From: Cordia subcordata
Taxonomy: Eukaryota; Streptophyta; Magnoliopsida; Boraginales; Cordiaceae
Length of the DNA: 64,000 nt
Direction: 5' to 3'
Assembly (NCBI GenBank): GCA_028554755.1
Contig: JAPTOF010000016.1
Location: 8,841,001-8,905,000 of the forward strand
Shown piece after piece: positions 12,601 to 25,328 of the stretch. Numbering within the stretch: the stretch's first letter is position 1; each line of letters begins with the position of its first letter. A program made the translations under genes and the position numbers. The notes below the pieces were generated by a model. The model was not told the DNA's origin. It did not search any database and worked only from the letters and a program-made list of their open reading frames with translations.

Positions 12601-15600
12601 AGAAGGTGTAAATACCAGGAGAGAAGAAAAATTATAACATACACAAGATAAAGACATCAAAGGAGGGGGATAGGGCAGGGGACAGCATAATTGTCTATTG
12701 AACTGGCATTCTTTATTCTGTTGACTTCTGGCTTTATGGCAAAAATCAAAATTATTTATGATCCCATGAGTATCACTAATGCTCATAGATCATGAGAAAG
12801 AAATTTCAGGAAAGGAGTAAATACTAAGTTTTAGCAGTAACCACTCCCCTCATGAACTCAAAGGGTAGGATTCCATGGTCCACTTCAGTAAAACTTGATC
12901 TACACAGTGCAAATATGACTAATGCAAAGGATTAGCGAAAGAAATTTGTTTTACATTCTTCTCAACCAGAAACATTCAACTGACCACACCATAGCTTTTC
13001 CCACAATGAGGGAATGGAAAAATCGAACTGAGAAAGGAAAATTACATGGTAAGTTTTCTCATTCACCATCATATTGCTACCAATCACGTGCAAAAACATG
13101 CAAATCTATTCCTAGAAAAGGACGCAAGTCAAAGTGCTAGCCACAATATGATCTAAATTTTCTCCTATGCTTCCACAAAGATAGATCTCTTTCAGATTGT
13201 GCTCTAACCTGTGATATTGCTTCTTGTTCTGCAGAAGGCATTTTCTTCAAAGCCAATTGTGCAGCATCTTTAAGCTGCATTATTTCAGAAGCTCATTAAA
13301 CGAAAACAACAAATGCAAGAAAGCATGGAGGCACCATAATTCTAAGGAAACAAACCTGAAGGGCTTTCACACGGTCCCATAGTGGTGGCAAGTCGGCAAA
13401 GAGCTTTTTCACAGAAAGTTCTGGAGGCTTTGCATGCTTGAAAAAGGAATGCTTCAACAATTTTTCTGCAGTTGGCCTCTTCGTCTGATCTTTCACCAAG
13501 CACATTGCAACCATCTCTTTAAATGACTGTTTGCAACAAATCCTTGAAATGATTAATTCATAAAAACTTTTAATCACTGAATAGTGACAATAAAAAGGAG
13601 AAGATTAGTGTTCCAAATATAAGCTTTGAATTACAGTAACAAACAATCACTCACAAACCTTGGAAAATTTTTTATCACGATCATAATCAAGTCCAGGAGG
13701 AGCATTCTGTATAGTCATCAGCAGCACCTTTGGCAGCAAAAGAAAAGGGTTAAAAGGTTATTGTCATGAAGCATATATGTCTTGATCAGCACATGCTACA
13801 CCTGAATGCATATTAAGGTGAATCTTTACTGGCAAGACAAAATACCTTCATCGGAGGGTATTTTGAAAATGGTGCATGACCATGAGCCAACTCCAGTGCC
13901 GTAATTCCAAATGACCAAATGTCAGCCCTGCACAAAAAAGATGAATGTGAATCTTAACTGCCATGAGGATAAAGCTCTTACAGCTCCAATGCTTGCTTTT
14001 GTCGTCAAGCAAGCATGCCTAAACCTAGTGAAAATGTCGCAATATAAAAGTCATAAATATTTATTAGCTTAATTGTTTAAGATGGAATTTCTGTATACCC
14101 ATGTCAAACTCATTACCAGTGGTGTTTGACACATCATAAATCATTCTGAAAAATCATACAGGAAAACTCATGAAAAATCATATCTGAAAAATCATATCGT
14201 AAAAACTTATGGATATTAGTAATACATATAGGAAGAAACTTATTTCCATTCAGGATAGAGAGGTCAGAAAACATTTTTATGACTAGAAACATACAGCACA
14301 GGCAGTAAGAGCGAAAAACTCACTTAAAATCGTAACCTTTTCCGGGCTGCAACACTTCTGGTGCCATCCTATGGGGCATGAGACAAAAATTATAACAGTA
14401 AAGAGATAATCTGGAAATGAAAGATGGAGAGATGAAAAAGTTGCTGTCATCTATTACCAGCAAGGAGTTCCCACGAAAGTATTTCTCGACCGCTGCCTGT
14501 CACCACTGTCAAACATGCTAGCTGATACACCAAAGTCAGCAAGCTTGACATCCCCATTACTATCAAGTAGTATATTTCCAGCCTGCAACAGAAAATGTCA
14601 AGAAAACTGAACCAGAATTTACTAGCCTGATAGATTGCAGAACCCGTTAGAACAAAAGTGCATGGCAATAAGGTGGAAGTCCATACTAGACTAACCTTAA
14701 CATCACGATGGATGAGGCCATGTCTATGGAAGTACTCCAAGGCCTTAAGAGTTTCTTTCAAGATAGATGCGATAGCCAACTCTTCAAATCCTTCTGGATA
14801 TGCTATCTTCATGAGATGCAGACAAGAACCCTCTGCCAGGAATGGCATCACCACCCAGAGGTTGTGGTCAACAACAAATGAACAATTTGCCCTTATTACA
14901 TTAGGATGATCTATTAACCTCATTGTTTGAGCTTCCCTGCGAATATCATCCTGCAGAAGAGCATAATTCCTCTTAGAGGGGGAAGGAGGAAGAAGGGGGG
15001 GGGGGGGGGGACCATACTTGTAGGGATTATGGGATCAGACCATAATCACTCTTCGCACTACTTCTGCAAAATAATAATAATACTTTGACAATAGAAGCTA
15101 CCATCTGCACAGTATAACTAATAAATTCAGAGACAACATTACAAAAGAACGACCTTTGACTGGTATTGTGATTCCTATGTCTGTGATAAGCCAGTGAAGT
15201 GATAATGCTGAGAACCAGCATGTGGTGAATTTATTATTATTAAAAAAAAAAGATCATTATTTGTAAAAGAATAGGGAAGAGATGTAACATGTACAACAAG
15301 AATTTTGTTTTTCTTTTTGTGGTGTGTGGGTGTTTTGGTGTGGGGAGGTCTGTGTGTGTTTTGAGGGGTTGTGTGTGTGTGTTTTGGGGGGGGGGGGGGT
15401 TGAGGGAATTGGGTTTGATGCGATAAGAGTAGATTATAGAAGAACCCAAGAATCTAAGCTTAATTATATCATCAATTGATTAGAAATGCCAAGGGAAGGA
15501 GTGGAAAAATGCAGCTTTATATCAGGCCAATAAGGATCACACATATCCAGTGACATCATATCAATAACCTAGATCATCTTATGGGATATAGATATTACTT

Positions 15601-17289
15601 GATAACAAACAAAAACAGAGATGATCCTTGAAGACTAATAAGCAACTTCCTTATAACAAAAAGAGACGCTCTTTGATGACTAATAAGTATGCAGAGACAC
15701 TCAGTTGCAGTATGGTCATATAGACAGGAAATTCACAACTATTCTCAGATTATTATAAACCAAATCCTCGTAATTTGGTAATTAGAAAGTATATATGCTG
15801 GTAGACTCCCTAATTGGACTATTCATATTCTCCCTCTACTTTTATTACTGCATATTTTGGCCAGATTAAGTATTACTTTATTGTCCTTAAAAACTTAGAA
15901 AGGTGCAGCAATTGCATCAGAATCTAAACATGGAAATTCTTGCCTGTACTTGTATAGATTAACAAGTATCTAGTGCATTCGGATAAAATTTTCTAGGATT
16001 TAGAGGATTGCAGTAATTGTGCAAGAAATTGAACTAATCAATCCTTTGACGTGATATAGACCATTTTACCTTCGTCATAATATGGCTTGTACTTGCATAT
16101 AATAAAATAACCAATACTAAGAGAAATTGAAGCCACAACAGAAAAGGCTGTGAAAAAGAAAAGAAGCTAGTATACACATGAACTGCTATAGAAAGTAACA
16201 ATGGTCGCACAATTGGTCAATATTTTCTGTTTTTCAATTTCAACAAATAGAGATTATCCAATCCAAGGAGGTGAAGGCTTAGTGGCATAACAGTGGAATA
16301 TATACTGAAAAGAACTGATGATATAGTGCTTTGACAAGCTAGAGTGTGCAAATTGTAGGCATGAGATAATTTATAACAAGAAACTGTTACCCATAGAGAA
16401 TGTTGACAGTGGTAAAGATGAAGATATCCAGTAATTTGACTGATTGTCCGAGAATTTTTCCTTTAAAAAGTATGGGCATGTTTCGAGAGACTTAAGCTTG
16501 AAGCTTTCGAACACAAGTACCACAGAAGCCACACACTAAAGCTCCCCGGTCTCAATCTCAACCACTTGGCACTTAACCAAGAAACTGCCATGTGTGACAT
16601 ATCTCCTCTACACCAAACTCCAATCTATTCACAACGAGGTGCACTATTCCAGAAATGCTTTCCGTGCCACTCGTACTCTAACTGATATTCAAATTGATTT
16701 CCAAGAAAAATTCTACCTATTAAGTGATTACACTCACTTCTAGGTCTCATCAGCAGTGAGTTACAGCTTAAATTTTGCTCAGGATTATACAAGCCTAAAA
16801 ATCAGCAAATTTACATTGTTTCCTTCTCCGATTGACCAAAAAAGTTAAACTTTCTACAATTTAATCTCGCACTAAAATCTCGAAAACCAAATATACACAG
16901 TTAAACTCAAACAGAGCCAATCGAATCTAATGTCGGTGTAAGAAAAAAATCAACTAATTCAACTTCATTGCACAAACTCTAGATAAACAAACTACAACAA
17001 ACACTACGTATATACATACACACCGTATATACATACACACAAGCACACACAAAACCAGGCACAGACACATATGTAGAGAGAAAATAACGTAAAATTAAGG
17101 AAGAAGAGAAAGGGGACGAACGAGATTGGCGTTGCAGCGATCGAGATCCAAGCACTTGACTGCCACAACTTCATTGAAAGGAAGATAGATCGCTCTATAC
17201 ACAACTGCACTGGCTCCGTGCCCTATTTCTTGCAAAAGCTTGTAATCATTCGGATTCACCGAGTAGCTCTTCCGTTCGCCACCGGCCAT
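9608..17289 (-). CDS. STE20-type Ser/Thr protein kinase, BLUS1-like family
   Basis: I join 22 minus-strand exons into 728 codons plus stop: 17289-17122, 14950-14696, 14582-14458, 14368-14324, 13927-13846, 13727-13659, 13526-13356, 13274-13209, 12587-12519, 12409-12338, 12208-12147, 11958-11680, 11478-11345, 11182-11088, 11019-10981, 10904-10845, 10708-10607, 10455-10404, 10317-10262, 10172-10108, 10004-9953 and 9676-9608. Every junction is GT-AG and phases match. The kinase domain covers residues 16 to about 275. It has the glycine-rich loop [10 protein letters not shown] (22-31), VAVK with Lys45, catalytic HRDVKAGN (137-144), DFG (157-159), and the STE20-type GTPCWMAPE ending at 187. The long tail is Ser-rich and ends in a coiled-coil-like stretch rich in E, L and R, then an acidic end. 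Relatives include BLUS1, which acts in guard-cell blue-light signalling, but the paralogue here is not resolved. The first intron is about 2.2 kb. The exon-10 donor could instead lie 12 nt upstream, giving 724 aa. Confidence 0.93.
14995..15010. repeat. 16-bp poly-G tract in kinase intron 1
   Basis: There are sixteen consecutive G residues on the plus strand, 45 bp from the acceptor of kinase intron 1. Read in the gene's orientation this is a C tract. A second run of 14 G lies at 15386-15399 within a GT/G-rich stretch (15301-15410). Long pure G runs are uncommon in plant introns and are prone to length errors in assembly. Confidence 0.9.
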
Positions 17290-18640
17290 CCTCCGCCGCA
17301 CCGCCCTCTTTACCTCAAAATGGCCGACTGCTAATATATCTACATATATTATATATATGTGTGTGTGTGTGTGTGCGCGTATGCGTGCTTTGTATGGAAG
17401 GGTTGAAGAGTTCACCTGCGATACTATTACAAATATCCGAATTGTTTGCGATATTTTTTTTTTATGTTTAAGATTTTTATTTTTATTTATTTCTTTGATT
17501 TGTTGACTGCTACGAGAAACGATAGCGAAAGAAGGAAAGTGGCGGGGGTTTGGAGAGGGAGGGAAAAGATGCTGACGTGGACGATTTTGGCTGTTTAGGT
17601 AACACGTGGAAACGGTATGATAAGGGCTTTTCTTGTCTTTTCAGGCCCACCTCGCCACGTGCTTTTGATTTGGCCAATTTTTGGTGCTAAAATCCGTTTG
17701 CATTTTAGAATTTGTTTAAGAATTAATTAGTGGATAATTAAAATTGATTGATCTGAAATGTTTGATCAACGGGACCACCTTCCACTAGTCTTCTGTCGGA
17801 TGGGTTTATTGCCCTAAAATACCGGGACGTGGGAGCCCAGAGATGGCTCAAATAAAACATGAATAAATGAAAGTTATAATATTAGAGCGAGGTATGAGTT
17901 TAGATTCAATAAGTGCAAAAGATGGTCATTGATTGGAATTTTATTATTAAGGACTCAATATCTCAGTCTTGACAAGCCTGCAACATTCACATGAATAACA
18001 AAGCTTATCAAATAGGCAAATTCCTTGAAAGAGAGCCGAATTTTATTTATGTCTTGAGCTGTGCTCTTCTCTCTCCACCCCTTTCTTTTTTCTTTTTTTT
18101 TTCTCTCTCTTTGAATAAATTCATATATAAACTTTTGGATTTTTCCACTTTAGTTCTAACATCATTTTTTAATATTACTATGAGTCACAATTTTATTTGT
18201 TTTCTTTTTTTTTTTTTTTTTTTGTGGAACGGTCACAATTCTTTTGTGTCTCCAATTATTTTATATAATATAATATAGGTGTGTAGGTTGGCTTGATCAA
18301 GATAGAGATTTATTTAGCCATTTGGTTTGTTTGGATTTCATATCAAGACTTTTCTTTTATTCAAAATTTCCTTACATTCTATCTTTAAATGCTAGTTATG
18401 CAAATTAACATGTCATTTGTCGTGTCAGCCACTTGACATATTGAGTCATTCGTGCAACAATTAGTTTAGGTTTCTTACTTTTGCTACAATTTGTATTTTT
18501 CTTTATTTCTTTTAGGACTCTTGTTGTTTATATATTTAGTTTTTTTAATTGTTGTTCTTTGTAATAGCTTTTTAGCATATTCCCATCTTTATTATCTATA
18601 GCAAGTAATACCTTAGGTTAAAGGCTAGTTGGTAGAGGTG
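17290..18640. other. Kinase promoter region and AT-rich spacer
   Basis: This is the upstream region of the minus-strand kinase gene. It includes ACGTG-core motifs (ACACGTGG near 17603 and CCACGTGC near 17657) of the G-box/ABRE type; their function is only inferred from the motif. Beyond about 17700 it is AT-rich with poly-T runs (18087-18101 and 18207-18222) and no recognisable gene. Confidence 0.4.
17357..17385. repeat. (GT)n microsatellite upstream of the kinase ATG
   Basis: A GT/GC dinucleotide run lies about 70-95 bp upstream of the kinase start codon, probably in the 5'UTR or core promoter. It follows a TA-rich stretch at 17340-17356. Confidence 0.8.
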
Positions 18641-18825
18641 TGCACTCAAGGGATATCCAAAAATTTTTAATATGAGAAATTTGGGTATGGAGAATTGGAT
18701 AATGGGAAAAGAAAAACTTGGGGACGGGAAATATTTTGGGGAAAAGAGATTGGAATTGGACAAAATTTCAAAGCTTTGCGGAAAAAAATCCAATTCTCCA
18801 AAATTAAATAAAAAACATTTTTTAC

Positions 18826-19370
18826 ATATACCATACACATTACATACATACATACATACATTACACACATTAGACACACTACAAACTTTATACACACTTC
18901 ACATATCATACACTTTATATACACTACACACGTTACACATTACACATGCCAACACACATTACACATGCTACATACATTAGACACAATTTACACACAACAC
19001 ACACTTTATATACATTATACATTACACTACATACCTTCTTTTTTTTTAACCCCCTACCTCAATGGGATCGAACTCAAAATCTTATGCCTGAGGGAGATAG
19101 TCTCAACCATTTAAGGTATCCCTTGATCCTACATTACATTATACACTTCAAATGCACTACACATTAGACACTTTAAAACACACAACACACTTTTAAATAC
19201 ACTATACATTACACACTTTAAAACACACTACACACTTTAAATACACTACATATTACACACTTTACACACACTAAACAGTTTACATACGCTACACGCTATA
19301 CACATTACACAAATTACACAGTTTACACATGCTACACATATTACACACACTACACATACTACACATTTTG
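18826..19370. repeat. Degenerate TACACA/ACATTACAC satellite-like array
   Basis: About 540 bp is made of variants of TACACAT, TACACAC and CTTTACACA, with imperfect spacing, so no single period dominates. It is interrupted at about 19036-19137 by a SINE-like insertion. Left of the array (18640-18820) lies a purine-rich stretch with GGAAATT/TTGGGG words. A reverse-complement counterpart occurs at 25329-25612 with a similar flank. I read it as a low-complexity component of a dispersed repeat family. Confidence 0.75.
19036..19137 (-). mobile_element. tRNA-derived SINE-like element
   Basis: Read on the minus strand this has an A-box-like TACCTTAAATGGTTGAGA and, about 30 bp later, a B-box-like GAGTTCGATCCC, the internal pol III promoter arrangement of tRNA-derived SINEs. 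A tail follows that reads as an A run (plus-strand T run 19039-19048). It sits inside the TACACA array, so target-site duplications cannot be told from the array itself. Confidence 0.55.
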
Positions 19371-19914
19371 CACCAAGCTTATTGCTTGGGATACTTCCAG
19401 GAAGTTGTATAGTTAAAGTACAATCTATAGCCCAAAAGAAAGAATTATCAATTTACTCGCGAACATGTTTGTTTACATAGTGCTGTAATTTACTCCACAT
19501 GACATTTGTACAATATAGAAGATAATGCAGTATATTAAGAAACCAATGAGACATTTTAAGAGATGCATCTTACAATAAATTATTAGTGGCATTCCATCTT
19601 TCTCAAACATTGATGCCATACCGCAAAAGTCAAATTATTCTTTTTTTTTTTCTCGGTGTATGTATACAATGAATGCTTTTCAGGCATTTTCACGAAAAGT
19701 TCACCTTGTAGCTAAAATTTTCTTCAAAAAAGGATTGCAACTAATGATTACTGTCAACAAAAATGAACTCGAAAGCAAATTCATGATGAACATGTTTGTC
19801 AGAGCATCGCTCTTTCCCCTTCTGATGAGAAGACGAGAAAACAAGAAAAGACAAGGCAAAAAAAAATTGAGAATTGTCCAGGAAAGCATGTACCTTATGT
19901 AATATTAAACTACT

Positions 19915-20560
19915 TTGATGCTAACCATAAGAAGATTATTGGACCATTATGGTTGCAACTGGTTTTGATTGGACCATCAAGTTTGTAATGACTAGATTGG
20001 TTGATAGTGTTTGCAATTATTTTTATTGGACCAAAATTTGCAATAAGGATGAAGTGCATGGCTGCCCATGTGAAGTTTATGAATGAAGAAATTTCATTGA
20101 ATGGCTTATAAGGCAAAACATGAAGTTGATGAAAGAACCAAATTGATTGGATCAAAAAATGGCATGCAACGTGATTATCACATGGAGTGTCAAAGTTTTA
20201 AGCATGAAGAATTCTCAAGTTTTTTGCCTATAAATACAATGACTCATGAACTAAACCATGCATCCCAAAGTTTCAAGTTGTTACAAGAATTTCATTTGTT
20301 CTCATAAATATTTTCTCTTCCCTTGTTGTTATAGAGCTTTAAATAAGAATTAGTTTCTCCTATTATAAGAGAGACTATGATGATTCTTTTCTTATTTTAG
20401 AGAGAAGTATTGTATAATTCTTAACTCATAGTAAAATCTCCATTATTTGTCTGTAGTTTTTACCTCAATTTTTTTGGGGGGATTTCCACGTAAAATATTT
20501 GTGTTTCAATTTTATAATTTTCTTATTTCTATTTTAGCTGCGGGATATTACTTCAATAAT
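19915..20560 (+). mobile_element. LTR-like retrotransposon fragment (possible solo LTR)
   Basis: The segment has the organisation of a plant LTR: a U3-like region, a TATA motif in CCTATAAATACAATG near 20227, a T-rich R/U5-like part with CTCCATTATTTGTCTGTAG, and an ending of the type TTTCTTATTTCTATTTTAG followed by CTGCG. Neither end could be fixed by TG/CA termini with a target duplication. No gag-pol sequence adjoins it. It directly precedes the captured WIT-like fragment. Confidence 0.4.
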
Positions 20561-20722
20561 ATTTTCGCTGCGCCCTAACTCAACACTATCTGACTCTGGG
20601 AAGCCACATCAACGTCTTTTCAATTGGGAACAAATTGATAAATAGTCAAAAGCAAAAGCACTGCCTGGAACTTTGATAATAATCTTTGTTATAAAATCCT
20701 TAGAAAAATGGTCTCTAGAATT

Positions 20723-21912
20723 TCATAAAGTTTCCATATCCCAAATTGCAGAGTATAACATATTCTGTTGCTCTTGGCTCGTTTCAGAAGATGCCCTTGC
20801 ATGTTGCAGCAGCAGTTCTGACTCCCTCAACTGTTTCTCAAGCGAACTTACCTTTTCTGCATTTCTGTCATTACTACCTTTAAGGAAGGCAAGTTCTTCA
20901 GTTAATTCCACATTAGTATCTGCTAATTGTGTTAATTTTGATTCTGCATCATGCGCCCTGCTTTCTGCTGCATTGATGCTTTCTTTTAATGATTCAATCT
21001 CGGTATCCATTTCTCTAACTTGCTCTCTGCTTGCTTCATTTGACACATACGCCTCCTTCAGCCGAGACTCAGATTGTCGTAGTTTTTCTTCTAGGAATTT
21101 CACCTTCTCCCCTAGAGAAGATACTTCAGAATTGTCAACAACTAGCTGACTTACGCTGTTATTAAGCTTTTGTATTTCTGTTTCTTTGGCATTCAACTCT
21201 TCTAAACAATCTTGGAGTTTAAGTTTCAGTTCTTGCTCTCTCGTAGTTGAACTATTTAAATGGGAATGAACCATTTGAAAACGACCCACCATGTCTTTTG
21301 AGATTCCCATTAGCACATTCGCGGTATTATCAGCCTCCAAGAACCTACGCAAAGTTACCTCTGCAGCCTCCTCCACACACAAGCCTATTTGTTCTGTCAA
21401 GTGCAACTTCTGCTTTAAGTCTTCTTCATTTTGCTTCAGTTCAGATGACTTCTTCTCAAGATCTAGTTCTCTAGCAAGAGATCTTTCCAACATCCTTACA
21501 ATGTGCTTTTGATTAACAGTCTTCATCTGTGACTTGCATTCACTGTGGTTAAGAGCCAATGAGGTCATCTGCAACTTGGCTAACTGCATCTTCATCTCTA
21601 TAATATGCTCGTGTGATTGTCTTAATGATTCTTCACAGTTGTACAGCTTAGCTCTCATGATATCATACAATTGCAGTGACTTCTCACATGAAAATATCTT
21701 GTCACTGGCATAGTCAATCATGGCTTGAAGACTACTTACGAAATTGTCCAGTTCTCTTATCTCAATATTCAGAATAGCATGGAAGAGATCTAGTGTCAAT
21801 GCCTTCTCAACGAAACCCTGACTAAAGTTATCTTCTTCAGTACTCACTGCTTCGAGATTACTGTCACAAGCCAAGACATGCATTAGTAGATTGTCCAAAT
21901 TCACCAACTTTC
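20723..21912 (-). pseudogene. Truncated intronless WIT-like coiled-coil gene copy
   Basis: An uninterrupted minus-strand frame of about 395 codons resembles the middle of WPP-domain-interacting tail-anchored proteins (WIT1/WIT2), which tether RanGAP and Sun/KASH complexes at the plant nuclear envelope. Similarity starts at KLVNLDNLLMHV, right after a TGA (21914-21916), and ends abruptly at DMETL with a stop at 20723-20725. WIT proteins are about 700 aa with a C-terminal transmembrane anchor. Here the N-terminus, the last third and the anchor are all missing, and neither edge carries a plausible splice site. The rest is heptad-rich Glu/Leu/Lys coiled coil. No poly-A tail marks it as a simple retrocopy; an LTR-like segment lies just beyond its 3' end. 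I call it a captured fragment, although the frame is intact. Confidence 0.75.
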
Positions 21913-22079
21913 AGTGTGTTGTTGGTGTCGTCGTGTAAGTATTTTTATTTATTACTAATATTTAATCATATTTTTATAGTTAAAAATAAAATATGAGTAT
22001 ATTTCAAACATTTTAACATGATAGATTTTTTTATAGTTTTAGCACCATTTCTTCTCGATATCATAGTACTCTTTTAGTG

Positions 22080-22290
22080 TCCCCTAAGGATGCCCTGGCG
22101 GTAAGTGTCGAAAGGGGACACGATTCATGACTCAAGTTCAAATCTAGTCCCCTTGTCTTGGGTGATTGCCCTTGACTTAACTAGTTCTCAGTCGAGAGGA
22201 CGTGCTACACTCTGACATTTGCTAGTTAGTGGTCAAGCTTTATTGATTGTTTTGGTGGTAGAGCTCTGCCAGTTAGATTTCTCTTATAGG
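22080..22290 (+). mobile_element. tRNA-derived SINE-like element
   Basis: A box-A-like GGATGCCCTGGCGGTAAGTG is followed by a box-B-like CTCAAGTTCAAATCT about 35 bp later. A 3' body includes GGTGGTAGAGCTCTGCC and TTAGATTTCTCTTAT. The 3' body resembles the segment at 31173-31210 (GTGATCGAGTTCTGC), suggesting one SINE family in this genome. Confidence 0.5.
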
Positions 22291-22581
22291 AAGAAAACAG
22301 CCTTTTAGTACAAGGTATTTAATTTATATTGTTTATTATATAAAAACCATAATACCAAAAATTACTTTCTTAATTCAGAATTCTACCTGAAACAATTTTA
22401 TACCAAAAATAAATAAAAGTTGGTTTTCTTTATTCTAAAAAAAAATTGTCTATTATACTCGATCTATGCTAAATAATGCTTTTGATAAATAAAATATGCT
22501 TAAGTAAAAAATTAAAACCATATCTCGTTCATTCAATTTTGTCGCAAATAAAAGGCATGCCTTCTCTTTAAGTGCTACTGT

Positions 22582-22583
22582 AC

Positions 22584-22628
<45 letters not shown>

Positions 22629-22651
22629 CATGTGTGTGTGTATGTATATAT
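22582..22651. repeat. (TA)n(TG)n compound microsatellite
   Basis: A pure TA run passes into TG repeats with two interruptions (GCATG and TATG). It is intergenic. Confidence 0.9.
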
Positions 22652-23393
22652 TAAACCTTAAACTCTAAACCACTATAATTAGTGGTAGTTTGTCATAAGG
22701 TGATAAAGTGGTCTTGTTTATCATTTGTTCAAGCTGGGGACCTTAAGGGTCCTCTTTTTCTTGTGAAGGTCTTGACCATCGGTAATGGAATTTTCCTAGG
22801 CATAGCCTGATATAGGCACAAAAAGAGGACCAATAAATACTCGACACATGGCATCAAAAAGATGGTTTCAAGCATAGGGTGGACCCAACCTTTATGGTCA
22901 ACTTGGAGTTTGCCATGGACGGACCTTGTGCCACTGGGTCTGACTTTTACTAAGAAGCACAAGAATGGAGGCATGAAAATATAAAGGGAGTATACCCTTT
23001 TGCTATGGGTCCACCCTCGTCACACTAAAAGTTGACCCATATATATAGGGTCAACTTCATCTATAAGCTTAAAATATCATACTCACAACGATAATATTTT
23101 ACTTGAAATGGAGAAAAATGCCAAGTCAACGAAAGTCACTTATCTATTTATAGTTAAACTCAGTTTCTAAGATAAGATGTCTATAATTACCCCAAGATCA
23201 TTCCATGACAAGTAATCTTCACTAGAATTTTGCCTAGATATTCAAGAACATCTTCACACATGCAAGTGTGTGTTCATATCAATCTTCAAATCTTTATATC
23301 AAAGCCTTTGAATCTTCAACTAACTTAGGCATCGAGGTACAACAAGAGGAAAGACCCGTGTTGTGTCTTCATTTGCAGGAAGCCCTACCCCTA

Positions 23394-23498
23394 GCCACAG
23401 CATCAACTGACTTACCACAAGCCACTGCGTCAACCGACTTACCGAAGCGACCGCGTCAATTGGATTACCCAAAGCCATTGCGTCAACTTGGCTTCCCT
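23394..23498 (+). repeat. Four-copy 26-bp tandem repeat
   Basis: Four diverged copies begin at 23394, 23421, 23446 and 23473, with the theme GCCACTGCGTCAACCGACTT. In one plus-strand frame they encode repeated ATASTDLPQ-like nonapeptides inside a 98-codon open frame (23268-23564). The frame has no other recognisable feature, so I do not call it a gene. Confidence 0.7.
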
Positions 23499-24779
23499 AG
23501 AAGACAAGGTGCACTTCACTCTCGACCAAAGTTATTAACCAAGTATTTACTGATGTCGAACTAATTTCTTGGACCACGTCATAGCCTTTTGCCGAGCTGA
23601 TGTCATCTATTTTATTGATCATTTGGCTGCTTTGGCATCTTTTAAAATATGGTCTTCTAGATGAAGTTTGAAGTTGGCTTGGCAACCATCTTGAGGCTTG
23701 GTGTTTGTGGCATATTTGGCATGGTTTTCCTTTCTTGGTTTGTTGGGATTGCATTTCTCTGTATCTTAAGTGTTGTTGTTTTAGGCGTTTGTTCAGACTT
23801 CTGTTGGTTATGTTGTTTTAGCCCTCAATCCTCCCTTTGTACATTGTCTTACCCACTTTTGTCCTTCTTTATTTGGCCCATCTTAGGCCCAAATTGTAAT
23901 TTTCTTTAAGTTCAATAAATATGTTCTTGACCCCAAAAAGAAAAAGGAAAAAATGAGGACATTTTAGCATTTCCAAATAGCCTAACACTTAAGCGAGAAA
24001 AGCTTGACAACATAAAGTCAAGAATAACCATTGTCACAATAAAGTTGGATAAAAACCAATAGTCAAAGTGATTTATATGGAAGCCTTCAATCTATAGCTG
24101 AAGTGGCGATGCACAAACCAACAAAGCTTACTGTAATGGCAATCAACATAAGAAACATTAGCTCAACAGTTTCATTCTCTTATTGACATATAGGACATAA
24201 AGGAGAAGCATGACAATATGGTTGAAATGAGGCTTCCAATTGTAATGGCTTTATACATATATATATAGAGAGAGATATATAGTAGCAAGCAAATTCAATT
24301 GTGTATGACCTGCTGCACCAAGGCATAGAATAATTAATTCCTGCTGAGAATGAAACCTTTTCTACATCCGCATCTTCTTCAAGAGAATAAGGCCTATGTG
24401 CAAGTTTGTGAACTCAATATGTATAGTATATGTTGTGTGTAGTGTGATATGAGTAAGGATTATCATGGCAATAGGCTTGGAGGAGAACCATAAAGGAACG
24501 AGGACCTTATACTTTTGGTCGGACCAGTTATAAAGTGGCGGGACGAAAAGATTCAAATTAGCATTGCAATGTTATGTGCGCCACTTAATAAAGGAGGGTT
24601 TTTTTGGACCCTTATTCATAGACAATTCTAGGATGACTGTGGGAGCGACAAGAACGGGTGACCTTATTTCTTTATGCAAGTTATGTGGGTTGTCTTTGGA
24701 GGTTCAAGGGTTCATGGCCAATCCTTGGGCATGGAGATTTGTCATGATCAACACATGAAAATGGAGCAAGTCATAAAGT

Positions 24780-25260
24780 GGAGACAGAGAATTCCATGAC
24801 TACGTCATGAAGTTTCTGGCAACTCATGAAATTTGCTTCCAACCCATGAAGTTGATGGACAGAGAATTTCATGACTATGTCATGAAAATCAAGACAAACC
24901 CATGAAATCGCAGTTAAACCAATGAAATTGAGATATGAGGCTAGGCCACTTAGGCTTGAACTTAGACTAGTCCAATTAGTAGTAAGGTTATTTTATTCTT
25001 TTTCTTTTAGGATTAGGACTTTATGGGAATATAAATATTCATTCTTTTGTTGGAAAACATACGTTTTTTTTTGAGATTTACAAACAAATCATATTGGCTT
25101 TGCCAATTTCTCCATATTTTACATGTGAGGCGTGTTTGCATTCGTTAGTTGCATCAAGAATTGGTTTTTTTATCAAGGTATTTTTACTTTGTGATGAATT
25201 TCAATTCTTGCTTTATTTTCAATCCCTATTATCTACGTGCCTAATATTTGATAGATTAGG
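24780..25260 (+). mobile_element. LTR-like retrotransposon fragment
   Basis: A 76-bp-spaced direct repeat of GACAGAGAATTYCATGAC (24782 and 24858) precedes a TATA-like GGGAATATAAATATTC near 25024. A T-rich R/U5-like stretch follows, ending near a CCTATTATCTACGTGCC sequence. This is the layout of LTR promoters, but no termini or internal coding region were found. Confidence 0.3.
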
Positions 25261-25328
25261 AGTTTAGTACTGAGGGAATTTGTCTGACTTAATTTCTAAA
25301 TTTAAAATGTGCTTGGGGTTCGAGATAT

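Noticed and set aside
18596..19167. Frames of 73-102 codons rich in YTLHT-like repeats
   Set aside because: Translations of the TACACA array.
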